13,096 nucleotides of DNA from Chloroflexota bacterium. Its GTDB lineage: Bacteria > Chloroflexota > Anaerolineae > UBA4142. The stretch lies in contig JAMCRS010000095.1 in the NCBI GenBank assembly GCA_023380675.1, positions 668 to 13,763 of the forward strand, read 5' to 3'. The notes below the pieces were generated by a model. It had not been told where the DNA came from, searched no databases, and saw only the letters and a program-made list of their open reading frames with translations. The position numbers and the translations under genes were made by a program. Of this stretch, positions 13,080-13,096 are shown one piece after another. Positions within the stretch are counted from its first letter, which is position 1. Each line of letters opens with the position of its first letter.

Positions 13080-13096
13080 AATTTCATTCGCGTGCG

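Noticed and set aside
1..13096. CRISPR array, tRNA genes, complete insertion sequence, defence system
   Set aside because: No regularly spaced repeats, no T-loop-like tRNA consensus, no transposase motif and no nuclease or toxin pair were found on either strand by reading.

Overview
The window is high-GC bacterial DNA (about 60% GC by eye) with short intergenic gaps, sigma70-type TTGnnn/TATAAT promoters and a mix of ATG, GTG and TTG starts. The gene content fits a Chloroflexota-like or related Terrabacteria lineage: a MoxR-DUF58-VWA operon, a LysM-M23 peptidase, an S1C protease without PDZ, and a Pro/Thr linker inside the VWA protein. That assignment is an inference and only moderately secure. 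The first ~150 bases look like DNA of a different kind (a PepA-like, actinobacterial-style protease fragment), so the left edge may be a rearrangement or an assembly junction.

Layout. 1-149 (-): internal piece of a secreted serine protease. ~226-453 (+): core of a JAMM/M67 metallopeptidase without its N-terminal half. 458-1450 (+): URO-D superfamily protein, probably not HemE, followed by two hairpins. 1582-2433 (-): glyoxalase-like (VOC) protein with a strong extended -10 promoter and a structured leader. 2647-5724 (-): MoxR ATPase, DUF58 protein and BatA-like VWA membrane protein, closed by a terminator. A perfect 35-bp tandem duplication between DUF58 and VWA breaks a small frame. 5805-6713 (-): membrane-anchored trypsin-like protease. 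6947-8233 (-): secreted LysM-LysM-M23 peptidase. 8615-10324 (+), divergent from the peptidase: a ParA ATPase fused to TPR repeats and a C-terminal membrane anchor. 10325-10877: no convincing gene. 10878-13037 (+): Rel/SpoT (p)ppGpp synthetase-hydrolase, probably on a leaderless mRNA, followed by a strong terminator.

How the genes may work together. Most of the minus-strand block concerns the cell envelope: peptidoglycan cleavage (M23), extracytoplasmic proteolysis (S1C) and a MoxR/VWA chaperone-like membrane system. The divergently transcribed ParA-TPR membrane protein could position an envelope complex, but no ParB partner or parS site is visible and the link is only contextual. Rel is the stringent-response enzyme and appears independently transcribed.

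The best candidate for something undescribed is the ParA-TPR-transmembrane fusion. Next are the leaderless rel gene with an unusual motif combination, and the small frame broken by the tandem duplication.
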